31,570 nt of DNA from an uncultured Duncaniella sp. (GTDB lineage: Bacteria; Bacteroidota; Bacteroidia; Bacteroidales; Muribaculaceae), in assembly GCA_910587515.1 (NCBI GenBank), contig CAJULW010000003.1, positions 1 through 31,570 of the forward strand, read 5' to 3'. Every line of letters begins with the position of its first letter. Position 1 is the first letter of the stretch. Positions 1-7,936 of this stretch are shown here, piece by piece. The notes beneath the pieces were generated by a model. It worked only from the letters and a program-made list of their open reading frames with translations. It searched no databases and was not told the origin of the DNA. The translations under genes and the position numbers were made by a program.

Positions 1-120
1 AAGCAGGACCTCTTTGATGAATACCGTCAGTGTCAGCAACACGGACTTCTGTGTCCGAAAGTCGTCCCGGCTTGTTGCGTCGGATTTATGAATCTATTTC
101 ACCGGATTTTTCAAAAATTA
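1..120. other. Window edge, no gene assigned
   Basis: The first 120 bases hold short open frames on both strands. Plus-strand frame 2 stays open to a TGA at 89-91 and could be the 3' end of a gene entering from the left. Another plus frame runs on into the terminator hairpin, and one minus frame is open to the edge. None shows a motif I recognise, so no product is given. Confidence 0.3.
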
Positions 121-152
121 CGCCCCAAAAGTTTTGTCTGACTTTTGGGGCG
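121..152 (-). terminator. Rho-independent terminator of the GH105 gene
   Basis: A perfect 12-bp inverted repeat, CGCCCCAAAAGT (121-132) and ACTTTTGGGGCG (141-152), encloses an 8-base loop. It lies 27 bases past the stop codon of the minus-strand glycosidase. In the minus direction a T-rich tract follows, so it should terminate that gene. It may also work for any plus-strand gene entering from the left. Confidence 0.85.
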
Positions 153-179
153 CTGTTCTGTTTCAGTTGAAACCTTATG

Positions 180-1478
180 TTATTTCTTTTTGTTCTTCTT
201 AAAGCTATCGACATCGTAGCCCAATGATTCCATTTCAAGGGAAGCCCATATAAACGGGCCGAGGCCCTTAGCGTCATTGTCACGTATCTTCTCGCTGAGG
301 TAGTACGCATATGAACCGTCGCGGCGCTTATTTTCCTTGACCTTTGGAGCTGCTGCTAGAACCGCGGGGCTCACTCCCGGGCCAAGGCCTGCCACAGAGC
401 AACAATCGGTAAGCGAAATGGTTCCGTCGGCCTCCTCACGTATAAACTGGTCAAGTATGCCTTTATAAGCCTTTATACCTGCATCACGATATTTAGCGTC
501 CACCCACCCCTTGTTAGCTGCTTTAAGCAACGAGTATGCAAACATAGCCGATGCGGTGGATTCAAGATAATTTCCGTCTCTATCGGGGGAATCCATCACC
601 TGATACCATACACCGGTCTTGGGATCCTGCCATTTTATGACATTGTCAAATGTACGTGTCAGCAGTTCCACAACTTCTCCGCGACGCGCATAATCAGCAG
701 GAAGCGCATCAAGAAGCTCAACGAGAGCCATTGTGTACCATCCCTGGGCACGTCCCCAACAATGCTGCGAAAGACCTGTCTCGTTGTCGCTCCAGAACAT
801 TTCGCGACTCTCGTCCCAAGCATGACGGTTCAAACCTGTCTTGGGATCGTATGTGCGGTCATATGTGCTCTTTACCTGCTCTACCGCATCATCGTAAATC
901 GGGAGAGCCTGCTCCGGTGAATACAACTTTGTCGCTGTCAACACACGGTATGGCAATCCCATGAAAATACCGTCAAGCCAAACCTGGTAGGCATAGATTG
1001 CCTTGTGCCAGTAGACTCCTTCTTTCGTACGCGGCTGATCGTTAAGCTGAAGCATCAGCATGTTCATCGCCCTTAGATTCTTTTCTTCGGGAAAATGCTC
1101 ATACATACGCGTGACAAAGTGGCCAGTACGCACATTGTCAAGGTTATAATCTTTGATTTTATATCCACGGATCTCGCCAGCCGGATTGATCATGGTATCT
1201 GTATATTCTATACAGTAGTTTTTGATATCTTCACCACCGTAGCGAAGATATGTGTCGAGCATAGACTCAAGCTCAATACCCATAACATAACTCCACTTCG
1301 GTCTGTTTGAAAAATCGAGCATGTAGCTTTTGGGGACACGCTTCATCTCTGAACGCGTCATCCATTCGGAATAATGTTTCGGCTTCTCTGTGGCACGAGC
1401 TTTTGGTGCAGCCGCGTTTCCTGCAAGACAGCAGGTCGCGACAAAAGCTCCCGCGAGCATCAGCTTTAATTTTTTCAT
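180..1478 (-). CDS. Secreted glycoside hydrolase family 105/88 (unsaturated rhamnogalacturonyl/glucuronyl hydrolase)
   Basis: This 432-residue protein has an N-terminal signal sequence (about residues 1-23, hydrophobic, ending in an Ala-rich cleavage region) and an alpha/alpha-barrel hydrolase domain over the rest. The segment VWLDGIFMG carries Asp169, which lines up with the catalytic Asp of YteR-type GH105 enzymes. The WGRAQGWY motif near residue 241 is also typical. The family removes the terminal unsaturated uronic acid left by polysaccharide lyases, through hydration of the double bond. A periplasmic site acting on pectin or rhamnogalacturonan fragments is likely, but the exact substrate cannot be read from sequence. 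It is divergent from the GH3 gene at 1669 and ends in a strong terminator. A TATTTTTG -7 box on the minus strand at 1563-1570 fits as its promoter. No SusC/D genes are next to it. Confidence 0.88.
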   Translation of the reverse strand: MKKLKLMLAGAFVATCCLAGNAAAPKARATEKPKHYSEWMTRSEMKRVPKSYMLDFSNRPKWSYVMGIELESMLDTYLRYGGEDIKNYCIEYTDTMINPAGEIRGYKIKDYNLDNVRTGHFVTRMYEHFPEEKNLRAMNMLMLQLNDQPRTKEGVYWHKAIYAYQVWLDGIFMGLPYRVLTATKLYSPEQALPIYDDAVEQVKSTYDRTYDPKTGLNRHAWDESREMFWSDNETGLSQHCWGRAQGWYTMALVELLDALPADYARRGEVVELLTRTFDNVIKWQDPKTGVWYQVMDSPDRDGNYLESTASAMFAYSLLKAANKGWVDAKYRDAGIKAYKGILDQFIREEADGTISLTDCCSVAGLGPGVSPAVLAAAPKVKENKRRDGSYAYYLSEKIRDNDAKGLGPFIWASLEMESLGYDVDSFKKNKKK

Positions 1479-1562
1479 TTGGTTTAAGGTAAAATGTATA
1501 ATAAATGATTGGTATGACTGTTTATTAAAACCAGACCGGCTGAGCAGTCTCCTTTGATTCTA

Positions 1563-1595
1563 CAAAAATACGCAGAATCCGTCTAACAGCCAAAT
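1563..1595 (-). promoter_or_regulatory. Putative Bacteroidetes promoter for the GH105 gene
   Basis: Read on the minus strand, 1570-1563 is TATTTTTG, an exact match to the Bacteroidetes -7 consensus TAnnTTTG. A TTTGG stretch lies about 20 bases upstream (near 1589-1593), as expected for the -33 element. The implied 5' untranslated leader is about 80 nt. Confidence 0.5.
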
Positions 1596-1602
1596 GCGGT
1601 CA

Positions 1603-1634
1603 TTTGGATTTAAGAAGATTTAATCGTAACTTCG
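1603..1634 (+). promoter_or_regulatory. Putative Bacteroidetes promoter for the GH3 gene
   Basis: TAACTTCG near 1626-1633 is a one-mismatch version of TAnnTTTG. A TTTGG stretch around 1605-1609 sits at about -33 spacing. It is 35 bases upstream of the GH3 start codon. The match is imperfect, so this is tentative. Confidence 0.4.
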
Positions 1635-1668
1635 TAAGTAAAATTATCACATCGACATAATATCCACC

Positions 1669-4233
1669 ATGAAAATTAAAAATTTCATAGCAGTGGCAAT
1701 GCTTTTTGGTTCTGCGGTTTCCATATCCGCACAGATGTTGCCCTACCGTAATCCCGATCTTTCACCAGAGAAACGCGCTGACGACCTATGTTCGCGACTT
1801 ACTCTCGAAGAAAAAGCGAAACTTATGATGAACTCGTCACCGGCAATAGAGCGTCTCGGCATCCCGGCTTTTGATTGGTGGAGTGAAGCGCTACACGGAG
1901 TAGGACGCAACGGTCTCGCTACTGTTTTCCCTTCATGTATCGGTATGGCAGCGTCGTTTGACGACGATCTAATCGAAAAAGTATTCACGGCCGTCAGTGA
2001 CGAAGCCCGCGCGAAAAACACCCTGGCACGAAAACAAGGAAATGTCGGAAAATACAAATGTCTATCTTTCTGGACTCCGAATATCAATGTTTTCCGTGAT
2101 CCACGGTGGGGACGAGGTCAGGAAACATATGGTGAGGATCCATATATGAACGGTCGCATGGGGTTGCGTGTTGTCCGCGGACTTCAAGGCGATCCAAACA
2201 GCAAATACTTCAAACTACACGCCTGTGCCAAACACTATGCCGTACACAGCGGGCCGGAAAAAACCCGTCATCAATTCAATATAGAAAATTTACCCGCCCG
2301 TGAACTATGGGAAACATATCTTCCGGCATTTAAAATGCTCGTACAAGATGGCGACGTGCAGCAGGTGATGTGCGCTTATCAACGCTTCGAAGGTTCACCG
2401 TGTTGCGGTTCTAACCGTCTGTTGAACTCCATATTGCGATATAAATGGAGCTTTGACGGACTCGTTGTCAGTGACTGCGGAGCTATCGGGGATTTTTATC
2501 GCGAAGGACGTCACGAGGTATCAAAAGACGCTAAAGCCGCATCAGCCCTCGGAGTGCTCAGCGGAACCGATGTAGAATGCGGTGGTGTCTATAAAAACCT
2601 TCCAGGAGCCGTGAAACGTGGTGACATAAAGGAATCAGATATCGACGTGAGCGTCAAACGACTGTTGAAAGGACGCTTCGAACTCGGAGACTTCGACCCG
2701 GATTCGTTGGTCGGCTGGACCTCCATCCCTATGAGTGTAGTCAACTGCAAAGAGCATCGTGACCTTGCCCGCAAAATGGGACGTGAACAGATGGTGCTTC
2801 TGAAAAACAACGGAATACTTCCGCTGTCACCAACATCCGACAAAGTAATGGTAATGGGGCCAAACGCTACCGATTCGACGATGCAATGGGGCATATATTA
2901 TGGACAACCGGGACACACCGTCACCATTCTTGAAGGCCTTCAGAGCCGTGTCGGACACGAACTGCCATATACACGCGGATGTGCTGTTACACAGATGACC
3001 GATCGAGAAAGTATCTTCGGCTCCATGACCAACTCTAAAGGCACAGGCATGGAAGCATTGTACTGGAACAACACCGACATGTCTGGCACTCCGATCACAC
3101 AGGCCCATTACACCTCTGCCATCCGTCTCGACAACGGAGGTTACACCGTTTTCGCACCTGGTGTCAATCTCACCAATTTCACAACCCGCATCACTGGAAG
3201 CTACACAGCCGACCGCGACGAGACTCTGAACATGGTATTTAACAATGACGATGGACTCCGCATAATCATAAATGGAGACACCGTTCATGAACGCTGGAAA
3301 ACTGACCCGCTCAATTTTCGCGAGCGAGAATTCAACGTCAGAAAGGGTGAAAAATATAACATCCAGGTCGATTACATGCAACTCGAAGATGACGCGACAC
3401 TCAATTTCGATATACTCCGTACACGTAACGTCACTGCTGCTGACGCGGTAAACGCAGCAAAAGACGCAGATATCGTGATATTTGTCGGTGGTATATCACC
3501 GGCATACGAGCGCGAGGAAGCGAAAGTGCGCGAACCGGGCTTCGATGACGGAGATCGGACATCTATAGAGCTTCCTGCACCCCAACGCGAGATACTCCGC
3601 GCTCTCCATGATGCAGGTAAGAAGGTCATCCTTGTCAATTGCAGCGGAAGTGCGGTAGCACTGACACCTGAAAACGAGATTTGCGACGCAATACTCCAGG
3701 CATGGTATCCAGGAGAACAAGGCGGTCACGCGGTAGCGGACGTTATATATGGCGACTATAATCCATCCGGAAAACTACCGGTGACATTCTATAAGAACGA
3801 TTCACAGCTTCCAGCATTTGACGATTATCTGATGGCCGGACGAACATACCGCTACATGAAAGACACCCCACTCTATCCTTTCGGACATGGTTTGAGTTAT
3901 ACGACATTCGAAATTTCGACACCACACTATTCCGACAATATGATCAAAGTCAACGTCAAAAACACCGGCAAAGTCAAAGGAACCGAAATCGTGCAGGTAT
4001 ATATGCGCCGCCCGGCGGACACAGCTGGCCCCAATAAGACTCTTCGAGGCTACGCTCGAGTCGAACTCGCACCTGGAGAGAGCCGCGAAATAACGATAGA
4101 TTTTCCCCGAAATCTATTCGAAAACTGGGATGAGGCCTCACAGGAGATGCGCGTAGTCCCCGGAGAATACGAACTATCTGTCGGATCGTCAAGCGACGAC
4201 AAAGCTCTTAAGACCATTAAAGTCAAAATATAG
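1669..4233 (+). CDS. Secreted glycoside hydrolase family 3 with PA14 insert (beta-glucosidase / beta-xylosidase type)
   Basis: The 854-residue protein begins with a clear signal peptide (residues 1-22, ending SISAQ). The GH3 N-terminal barrel follows with the conserved KHYAVHSGPE segment near residue 188. The motif GLVVSDCGAI places the nucleophile at Asp269. The GH3 C-terminal domain spans about 365-700 and is interrupted by a PA14 domain at about 445-590 (MEALYWNN through the IIINGD region). A fibronectin III-like domain closes the protein from about 755, after PFGHGLSYTTFE. This architecture is common in Bacteroidetes exo-beta-glucosidases and xylosidases. The enzyme probably releases single sugars from oligosaccharides in the periplasm. 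PA14 insertions usually restrict substrate access. Pairing with the divergent GH105 gene suggests a small plant-polysaccharide locus. The exact sugar is unknown. Confidence 0.93.
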   Translation: MKIKNFIAVAMLFGSAVSISAQMLPYRNPDLSPEKRADDLCSRLTLEEKAKLMMNSSPAIERLGIPAFDWWSEALHGVGRNGLATVFPSCIGMAASFDDDLIEKVFTAVSDEARAKNTLARKQGNVGKYKCLSFWTPNINVFRDPRWGRGQETYGEDPYMNGRMGLRVVRGLQGDPNSKYFKLHACAKHYAVHSGPEKTRHQFNIENLPARELWETYLPAFKMLVQDGDVQQVMCAYQRFEGSPCCGSNRLLNSILRYKWSFDGLVVSDCGAIGDFYREGRHEVSKDAKAASALGVLSGTDVECGGVYKNLPGAVKRGDIKESDIDVSVKRLLKGRFELGDFDPDSLVGWTSIPMSVVNCKEHRDLARKMGREQMVLLKNNGILPLSPTSDKVMVMGPNATDSTMQWGIYYGQPGHTVTILEGLQSRVGHELPYTRGCAVTQMTDRESIFGSMTNSKGTGMEALYWNNTDMSGTPITQAHYTSAIRLDNGGYTVFAPGVNLTNFTTRITGSYTADRDETLNMVFNNDDGLRIIINGDTVHERWKTDPLNFREREFNVRKGEKYNIQVDYMQLEDDATLNFDILRTRNVTAADAVNAAKDADIVIFVGGISPAYEREEAKVREPGFDDGDRTSIELPAPQREILRALHDAGKKVILVNCSGSAVALTPENEICDAILQAWYPGEQGGHAVADVIYGDYNPSGKLPVTFYKNDSQLPAFDDYLMAGRTYRYMKDTPLYPFGHGLSYTTFEISTPHYSDNMIKVNVKNTGKVKGTEIVQVYMRRPADTAGPNKTLRGYARVELAPGESREITIDFPRNLFENWDEASQEMRVVPGEYELSVGSSSDDKALKTIKVKI

Positions 4234-4257
4234 TGGCAATCCCTAAAGCATAAAAAT

Positions 4258-4290
4258 TATGGCGCGAATCTAATAATCATTCGCGCCATA
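4258..4290 (+). terminator. Rho-independent terminator of the GH3 gene
   Basis: TATGGCGCGAAT (4258-4269) and ATTCGCGCCATA (4279-4290) form a perfect 12-bp stem with a 9-base loop, followed by gttttattt. It starts 25 bases after the GH3 stop codon. Confidence 0.9.
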
Positions 4291-4512
4291 GTTTTATTTA
4301 TATTTTAGGCAAAACTTATTATTTCTTGATAGCTAAATAAACTCGTAAAACATATCCGACACATCATCCTACTTTTCAATGACGTGTAATCCAGTCCATG
4401 AAATATACATTTCATTATCTACCAACTTTTGATCAACTACGGAATAAGCATTATAGCACTAAAAATACCATATTTTTTAGTCTAAACGCACATTCCACTT
4501 GTTTCTAATCAA

Positions 4513-4552
4513 TTTATCGGCAATGGGTTAGCAACGGCTTGCCATTATTCTG
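4513..4552. repeat. Intergenic hairpin-prone element, copy 1 (3' end of the immunity array)
   Basis: The element starts TTTATCGGCAATGGGTTA and contains AATGG (4522-4526) and CCATT (4542-4546), which can pair as a short stem. The opening TATCGGyAATGGsTTr is shared with the element at 5767-5810 and loosely with that at 5904-5936. All three lie outside coding sequence in the same array, between or beyond its genes. I infer a recurring boundary element comparable to integron-style cassette junctions. The copies are divergent, so this is not proven. Confidence 0.4.
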
Positions 4553-4943
4553 CTTCATTAATGGTCAATGATATTTCCCCTTGTCGATATAATGCTTCTA
4601 TGAAAAAGCCAATCAATGTTACTAATATATATGTTGTAAGCATCCATGCTCCGGCTTTGTTTTGCACAGTATTTTCGTCATCATACTTAGTTATAATTCT
4701 TCTATACCTTTTCTTGAAGAAAAACCTACCACTCAATAATACTATTAAACCACCCTCAATAATATAATATTGATTATCAGACGGGTATTCAATAATTCCG
4801 TATTGGGTTAATATGCCCCATACGGTCAATACGTTGGTACTCAGTATGACCGAAAACATAAGCATCCCCATAAACACGGCACCTTCTGCCAAAGAGGAAT
4901 GGAGCCATAGTTTATAAAACCGATAATAAAAATAATCTATCAT
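4545..4943 (-). CDS. Small multi-pass membrane protein, unknown (possible orphan immunity protein)
   Basis: I do not recognise the family. The 132-residue protein has three likely membrane spans: about residues 20-45 (AVFMGMLMFSVILSTNVLTV), about 60-75 (YYIIEGGLIVLLSG) and about 100-117 (WMLTTYILVTLIGFFIEA). Between the second and third spans is a basic cytosolic-type loop (FFFKKRYRRI). It is the last minus-strand gene of an AT-rich array with SUKH and Imm51-type proteins. Small membrane proteins in such arrays often protect against pore-forming or membrane-acting toxins. That role is inferred from context only. Confidence 0.6.
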   Translation of the reverse strand: MIDYFYYRFYKLWLHSSLAEGAVFMGMLMFSVILSTNVLTVWGILTQYGIIEYPSDNQYYIIEGGLIVLLSGRFFFKKRYRRIITKYDDENTVQNKAGAWMLTTYILVTLIGFFIEALYRQGEISLTINEAE

Positions 4944-4981
4944 ATCACTTCAGGCAACAGCATATCATGTTTAATATCACG

Positions 4982-5212
4982 TCATTTCTGTAAGAAACTC
5001 CTGCGAATGCCGCTTGATTGTACTTGTTCGGTGGCTGGATATTCATCGTCGAAATAAGTACTACTGCATCCAAGAATGATTATTTCAAATTCTGTTTCAG
5101 CATCTTTATCTACAAACTGAATTTCAGAAGATAATGGATGTTCTCTTTTATCCTCTATAAGTAATGCTTCGTATCCATTATACCGTTCATCAAAAAGAAT
5201 GTTACCGATGAT
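4982..5212 (-). pseudogene. 5'-truncated gene fragment fused in frame behind the SUKH stop codon
   Basis: Right after the TAA that ends the SUKH gene (5213-5215), the same reading frame stays open for 76 codons to a TGA at 4982-4984. The peptide has ordinary composition (it includes YNGYEALLIEDKREHPLSS and FEIIILGCSSTYFDDEYPA) and is acidic like immunity proteins. It has no Met, Val(GTG) or Leu(TTG) start codon. It is best read as the C-terminal remnant of a gene that lost its 5' end at a recombination junction. The alternative is a two-domain immunity protein split by a nonsense mutation. The family is not recognised. Confidence 0.5.
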
Positions 5213-5746
5213 TTAACTTTCAAAGTCTTTTGAATTAACAAGTCCACGAATAAACTCCTCAAAACTCGCTGCAAGCGTAGTAATATTATAATCGTTTTCT
5301 TCATCAATATGGACAACACTTGGTTCTCCTACTAAACCGCATTTGCGATAATCCAAGAATATCATATCATGTCCGGCAGAAGGAGTGGTGCATATCGCTA
5401 CGCCAATAGTCGGATAGCCCCATTCTTCAATCCAAAAACGATTTCCCATTTCTCCGCAAAGAGAATAAGGCTTATCTTTATCTATACCCATAATTCCACT
5501 CATTGCTATATGATTATTCGCCCAAGAAGTCCGAGTTTGTGTTGGGAAACATGTATTGACCGGTTCACCACCATTACATTGTTTTATCAGCGCAATATAA
5601 GATTGGGGCAATTTATATCCCAATTCATTTTCAATATCTTTAACTTGTTCATCAGTAGGTATTGTCCCTATATAATATTTTGAGGCATATTCATTATTAT
5701 CCCAAAAATTGGAAAAGTCAAAATATTCAAAAGGAATTTTATTCAT
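5213..5746 (-). CDS. SMI1/KNR4 (SUKH) family protein, probable immunity protein
   Basis: The 177-residue protein shows the SUKH pattern. A helical LGYKLPQSYIALIKQCNGG block lies at about residues 42-60. The strand-rich segment GYPTIGVAICTT...GHDMIFLDY lies at about 110-132, followed by GEPSVVHIDEE and the closing SFEEFIRGL helix. SUKH proteins are typical immunity proteins that bind and neutralise nuclease or deaminase toxins delivered by rival bacteria. No toxin gene is present in the window, so this looks like an orphan immunity gene that protects against a competitor. Its stop codon is followed by an in-frame open fragment (4982-5212). Confidence 0.85.
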   Translation of the reverse strand: MNKIPFEYFDFSNFWDNNEYASKYYIGTIPTDEQVKDIENELGYKLPQSYIALIKQCNGGEPVNTCFPTQTRTSWANNHIAMSGIMGIDKDKPYSLCGEMGNRFWIEEWGYPTIGVAICTTPSAGHDMIFLDYRKCGLVGEPSVVHIDEENDYNITTLAASFEEFIRGLVNSKDFES

Positions 5747-5766
5747 GACTGTATTATTTTAACTGT

Positions 5767-5810
5767 TTTATCGGTAATGGCTTGACAGGAAACAGCGTTA
5801 GTCCGTTACC
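5767..5810. repeat. Intergenic hairpin-prone element, copy 2
   Basis: TTTATCGGTAATGGCTTG opens the element. GGTAATGG (5773-5780) pairs with CCGTTACC (5803-5810) across 8 positions, with one T-G wobble. The element lies just upstream of the SUKH gene and resembles the one at 4513-4552. Confidence 0.4.
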
Positions 5811-5903
5811 TCAGCTTATTATGAACTTACTTCACCTCTTGTGCCTTTTATAATTTGCATAGCGAGCATTTTTTATAGTTCATATTTCTTGTTTTTATTT
5901 GTT

Positions 5904-5936
5904 GCTAATGGGTTGCAGCTTGCCGCTGTTAGGCGG
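5904..5936. repeat. Intergenic hairpin-prone element, copy 3
   Basis: GCTAATGGGTTG opens the element and GTTAGGC occurs at 5928-5934. GTTAGGC fits the integron core GTTRRRY. CCGC (5923-5926) can pair with GCGG (5933-5936). It lies between the Imm51-like and SUKH genes. It is related to the other two copies only in outline. Confidence 0.35.
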
Positions 5937-5985
5937 AATAGGTGCATGTTATCCGCATATTAATTATTCCTATTTATCCAAATGG

Positions 5986-6378
5986 TTAATCCCATTCTAT
6001 TTCATCTCCTTTCTCTCGGAGGATTTTATATATTTCCTCTTCATTTTCAATCAAGGATATGATAATATTTGCAAAGCGTTTGGCTCTTTCCTCATTTTCT
6101 TCGTTTTCTTCGAAGTAAGCAGCATATGTTCCGGCTTCAGGATCACTATCAATACTTTCCAAAATATCCGGTGCGTTTTCTGCAAGGTAATAATTCAGGA
6201 ATGCATCCCAATTATAGCCATTCATGTATGCCTCTTCATTTATCTCATACATTTTTCTACCTACAGCGAGCGGCTTCTCTTTTTCGTCCTCAAAAAGCAG
6301 AACGATGTTACCATAACCATTTGTGTAAATTTGAACATATTCATGTGTCCAAATCATTCTTCCTTCTTGTTCTTCCAT
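5986..6378 (-). CDS. Imm51-like immunity protein
   Basis: This 130-residue, strongly acidic protein resembles the Immunity protein 51 family in layout. It has an N-terminal strand region (WTHEYVQIYTNGYGNIVLLF), a YNWDAFLNYYLAENAPDILE helix block, then DPEAGTYAAYF and a C-terminal helix ANIIISLIENEEEIY ending in GDEIEW. Imm51 proteins are intracellular antitoxins found beside polymorphic or type VI toxins. There is no cognate toxin here, so it is likely an orphan immunity gene in the array. The family assignment is from memory of the motif pattern. The role in this genome is inferred. Confidence 0.75.
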   Translation of the reverse strand: MEEQEGRMIWTHEYVQIYTNGYGNIVLLFEDEKEKPLAVGRKMYEINEEAYMNGYNWDAFLNYYLAENAPDILESIDSDPEAGTYAAYFEENEENEERAKRFANIIISLIENEEEIYKILREKGDEIEWD

Positions 6379-6480
6379 ATCTTTAGTTTTTATTGTTTTA
6401 CAATTTTGCGGATAATGTATTTGTAAGATCGCCTGTTGGTGTTATTTATTGTGGTAAACGTCACCCGGCAGGTGTGTTTC

Positions 6481-7857
6481 CTAATCTCTAATAGCGGCAC
6501 CCTGTGTCAGTGCTTCTCTTATTCTTCGAATGTTCCGTTTGGCATAACCAAACGAGAATGGAGAGGTACGCTTGTTCAGATCGTTCACACTGTTGGCCCA
6601 TACCTGCCCTTTGTCGAACACGATGAAAATCTGCTCTCCCCATGTCAGATGCCAAATGGCTGAATTGGTATGCGCAACGATGCAGTCTTCACCGTAATGG
6701 TCAACATCCCAGTCATAAGTTACCGACAGATTGTATATCGTGTCGTAGATCGCCTGCTTGTCCAGAGTAGTCGGTATGCTTTGGAAATCCAGCTTGCACC
6801 GCTGGTTCCGATATGACAGATACGCCAGTGGCACGAACGCAATGCCGAACCAGAAAAAGACAGACATGAACAGGCTGTCTGTATAGATCGTAACTCCCGT
6901 CATGACAAGAAAAAGCACGGAAAAAAGCAATAGCGTGTGTGATACGCCATAATGGGTGTATGCCCAACTTACAATCAGAGGCAGAGTCTTCTTTTCCAGC
7001 ACGAATTCGGCAAGAGGAGCGTCCTTTTCCTCTCGGTAGCAGTGTCTGTAGGCAAGCCACCATACCAACTCGAACAATGTGCCTGCAACCACGGTGGCAA
7101 TAACAAAGTCCAAACCGGCTAATTTGCTCTTTTTCGACTTGACGGAATAGGGTTTGCCACCAAAGGTCAGTTCCTCGCAGGACACCTCATAACTGTCATC
7201 ATTAAAGAAATACTCGTAAACGTATTCTTCCTTGCCGTTGGTACTTGAAAAGGACTTGCGGCTAGGACGGTATGTTTTCCCGTTGATGAACAACAGTGGC
7301 GGATTCTGGTCGGGACAGGCATTACAGGTAAGGGTGGCACAGTATTTTTTGTAACCACCTGCCAGCCGCCCCACCTTCAGACTGCATTTCAGTTTGTTCA
7401 TATCCACTTCAGCAGAATGTACGGTTACACGGCATTCCGGGGTGGTATATGTCCGGTTGCCTACTTTTACGGATGCGGAAGGGAGTTTGACCTCTCCGCT
7501 CTGTCTGAACTGCACAAGATAACGGAATCCGGTTTCATGGCTTTTGTTTTCCACTCCGTTTATAATGGCATAGCTGCTGCCTTCTTGTGGCTTCGGACCT
7601 CCTATCACTTCAATGCTGCTGTTGAACACAGGATGAGAAACCGAATCGAACTGTGCATTGACCAGCACATACGTCAGTTCCACCACTTGTCCCATACGTA
7701 TATCCCGCATCGTGTCGGCCTTTATGTGGAAATACACGGAGTCTGCTGTAGTCGAGGCGCATACCCGAACTCCCGAAAAAAATACATACATCCATATACA
7801 GCAGATTTGTATGTTCCTGATTGACTTACTTGTTATGCAGCTGACCTCTTTTTTCAT
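6481..7857 (-). CDS. BatD-like membrane protein with C-terminal cytosolic domain
   Basis: The 458-residue protein has an N-terminal signal or anchor segment at about 17-34. An Ig-like BatD-type domain follows at about 37-150 (IRMGQVVELTYVLVNAQFD, then RYLVQFRQSGEVKLPSASV). A second extracellular region reaches about 245. Membrane spans lie at about 247-270, 305-325 and 328-348, followed by a cytosolic tail of about 110 residues rich in Trp and aromatic residues. BatD proteins normally sit in Bat operons with MoxR and VWA proteins, and none are here. It is the first intact gene after the recombinase remnant and may be array cargo, perhaps membrane-acting immunity. That role is a guess. The start at 7857 keeps the signal segment near the N-terminus. 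Confidence 0.6.
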   Translation of the reverse strand: MKKEVSCITSKSIRNIQICCIWMYVFFSGVRVCASTTADSVYFHIKADTMRDIRMGQVVELTYVLVNAQFDSVSHPVFNSSIEVIGGPKPQEGSSYAIINGVENKSHETGFRYLVQFRQSGEVKLPSASVKVGNRTYTTPECRVTVHSAEVDMNKLKCSLKVGRLAGGYKKYCATLTCNACPDQNPPLLFINGKTYRPSRKSFSSTNGKEEYVYEYFFNDDSYEVSCEELTFGGKPYSVKSKKSKLAGLDFVIATVVAGTLFELVWWLAYRHCYREEKDAPLAEFVLEKKTLPLIVSWAYTHYGVSHTLLLFSVLFLVMTGVTIYTDSLFMSVFFWFGIAFVPLAYLSYRNQRCKLDFQSIPTTLDKQAIYDTIYNLSVTYDWDVDHYGEDCIVAHTNSAIWHLTWGEQIFIVFDKGQVWANSVNDLNKRTSPFSFGYAKRNIRRIREALTQGAAIRD

Positions 7858-7936
7858 TTATCATGTATCATATCAAACATTGTCGTAATCCATTTATTTT
7901 TTTTACTTTCTTCACTATATAATGACGTGGCAACAC

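Noticed and set aside
2827..3381. 184-codon minus-strand open frame
   Set aside because: It is antisense to the GH3 gene across its PA14 domain and shows no motif of its own.
5904..5936. Classical integron attC site
   Set aside because: Only one core-like GTTRRRY match is present and the pairing is imperfect. No integron integrase is in the window, so I list it only as a repeat element.
5899..6426. Long plus-strand open frame of 175 codons
   Set aside because: It is antisense to the Imm51-like gene and is rich in Phe, Ile and Cys, as expected from the complement of Glu/Lys-rich coding sequence. It is not a protein gene.
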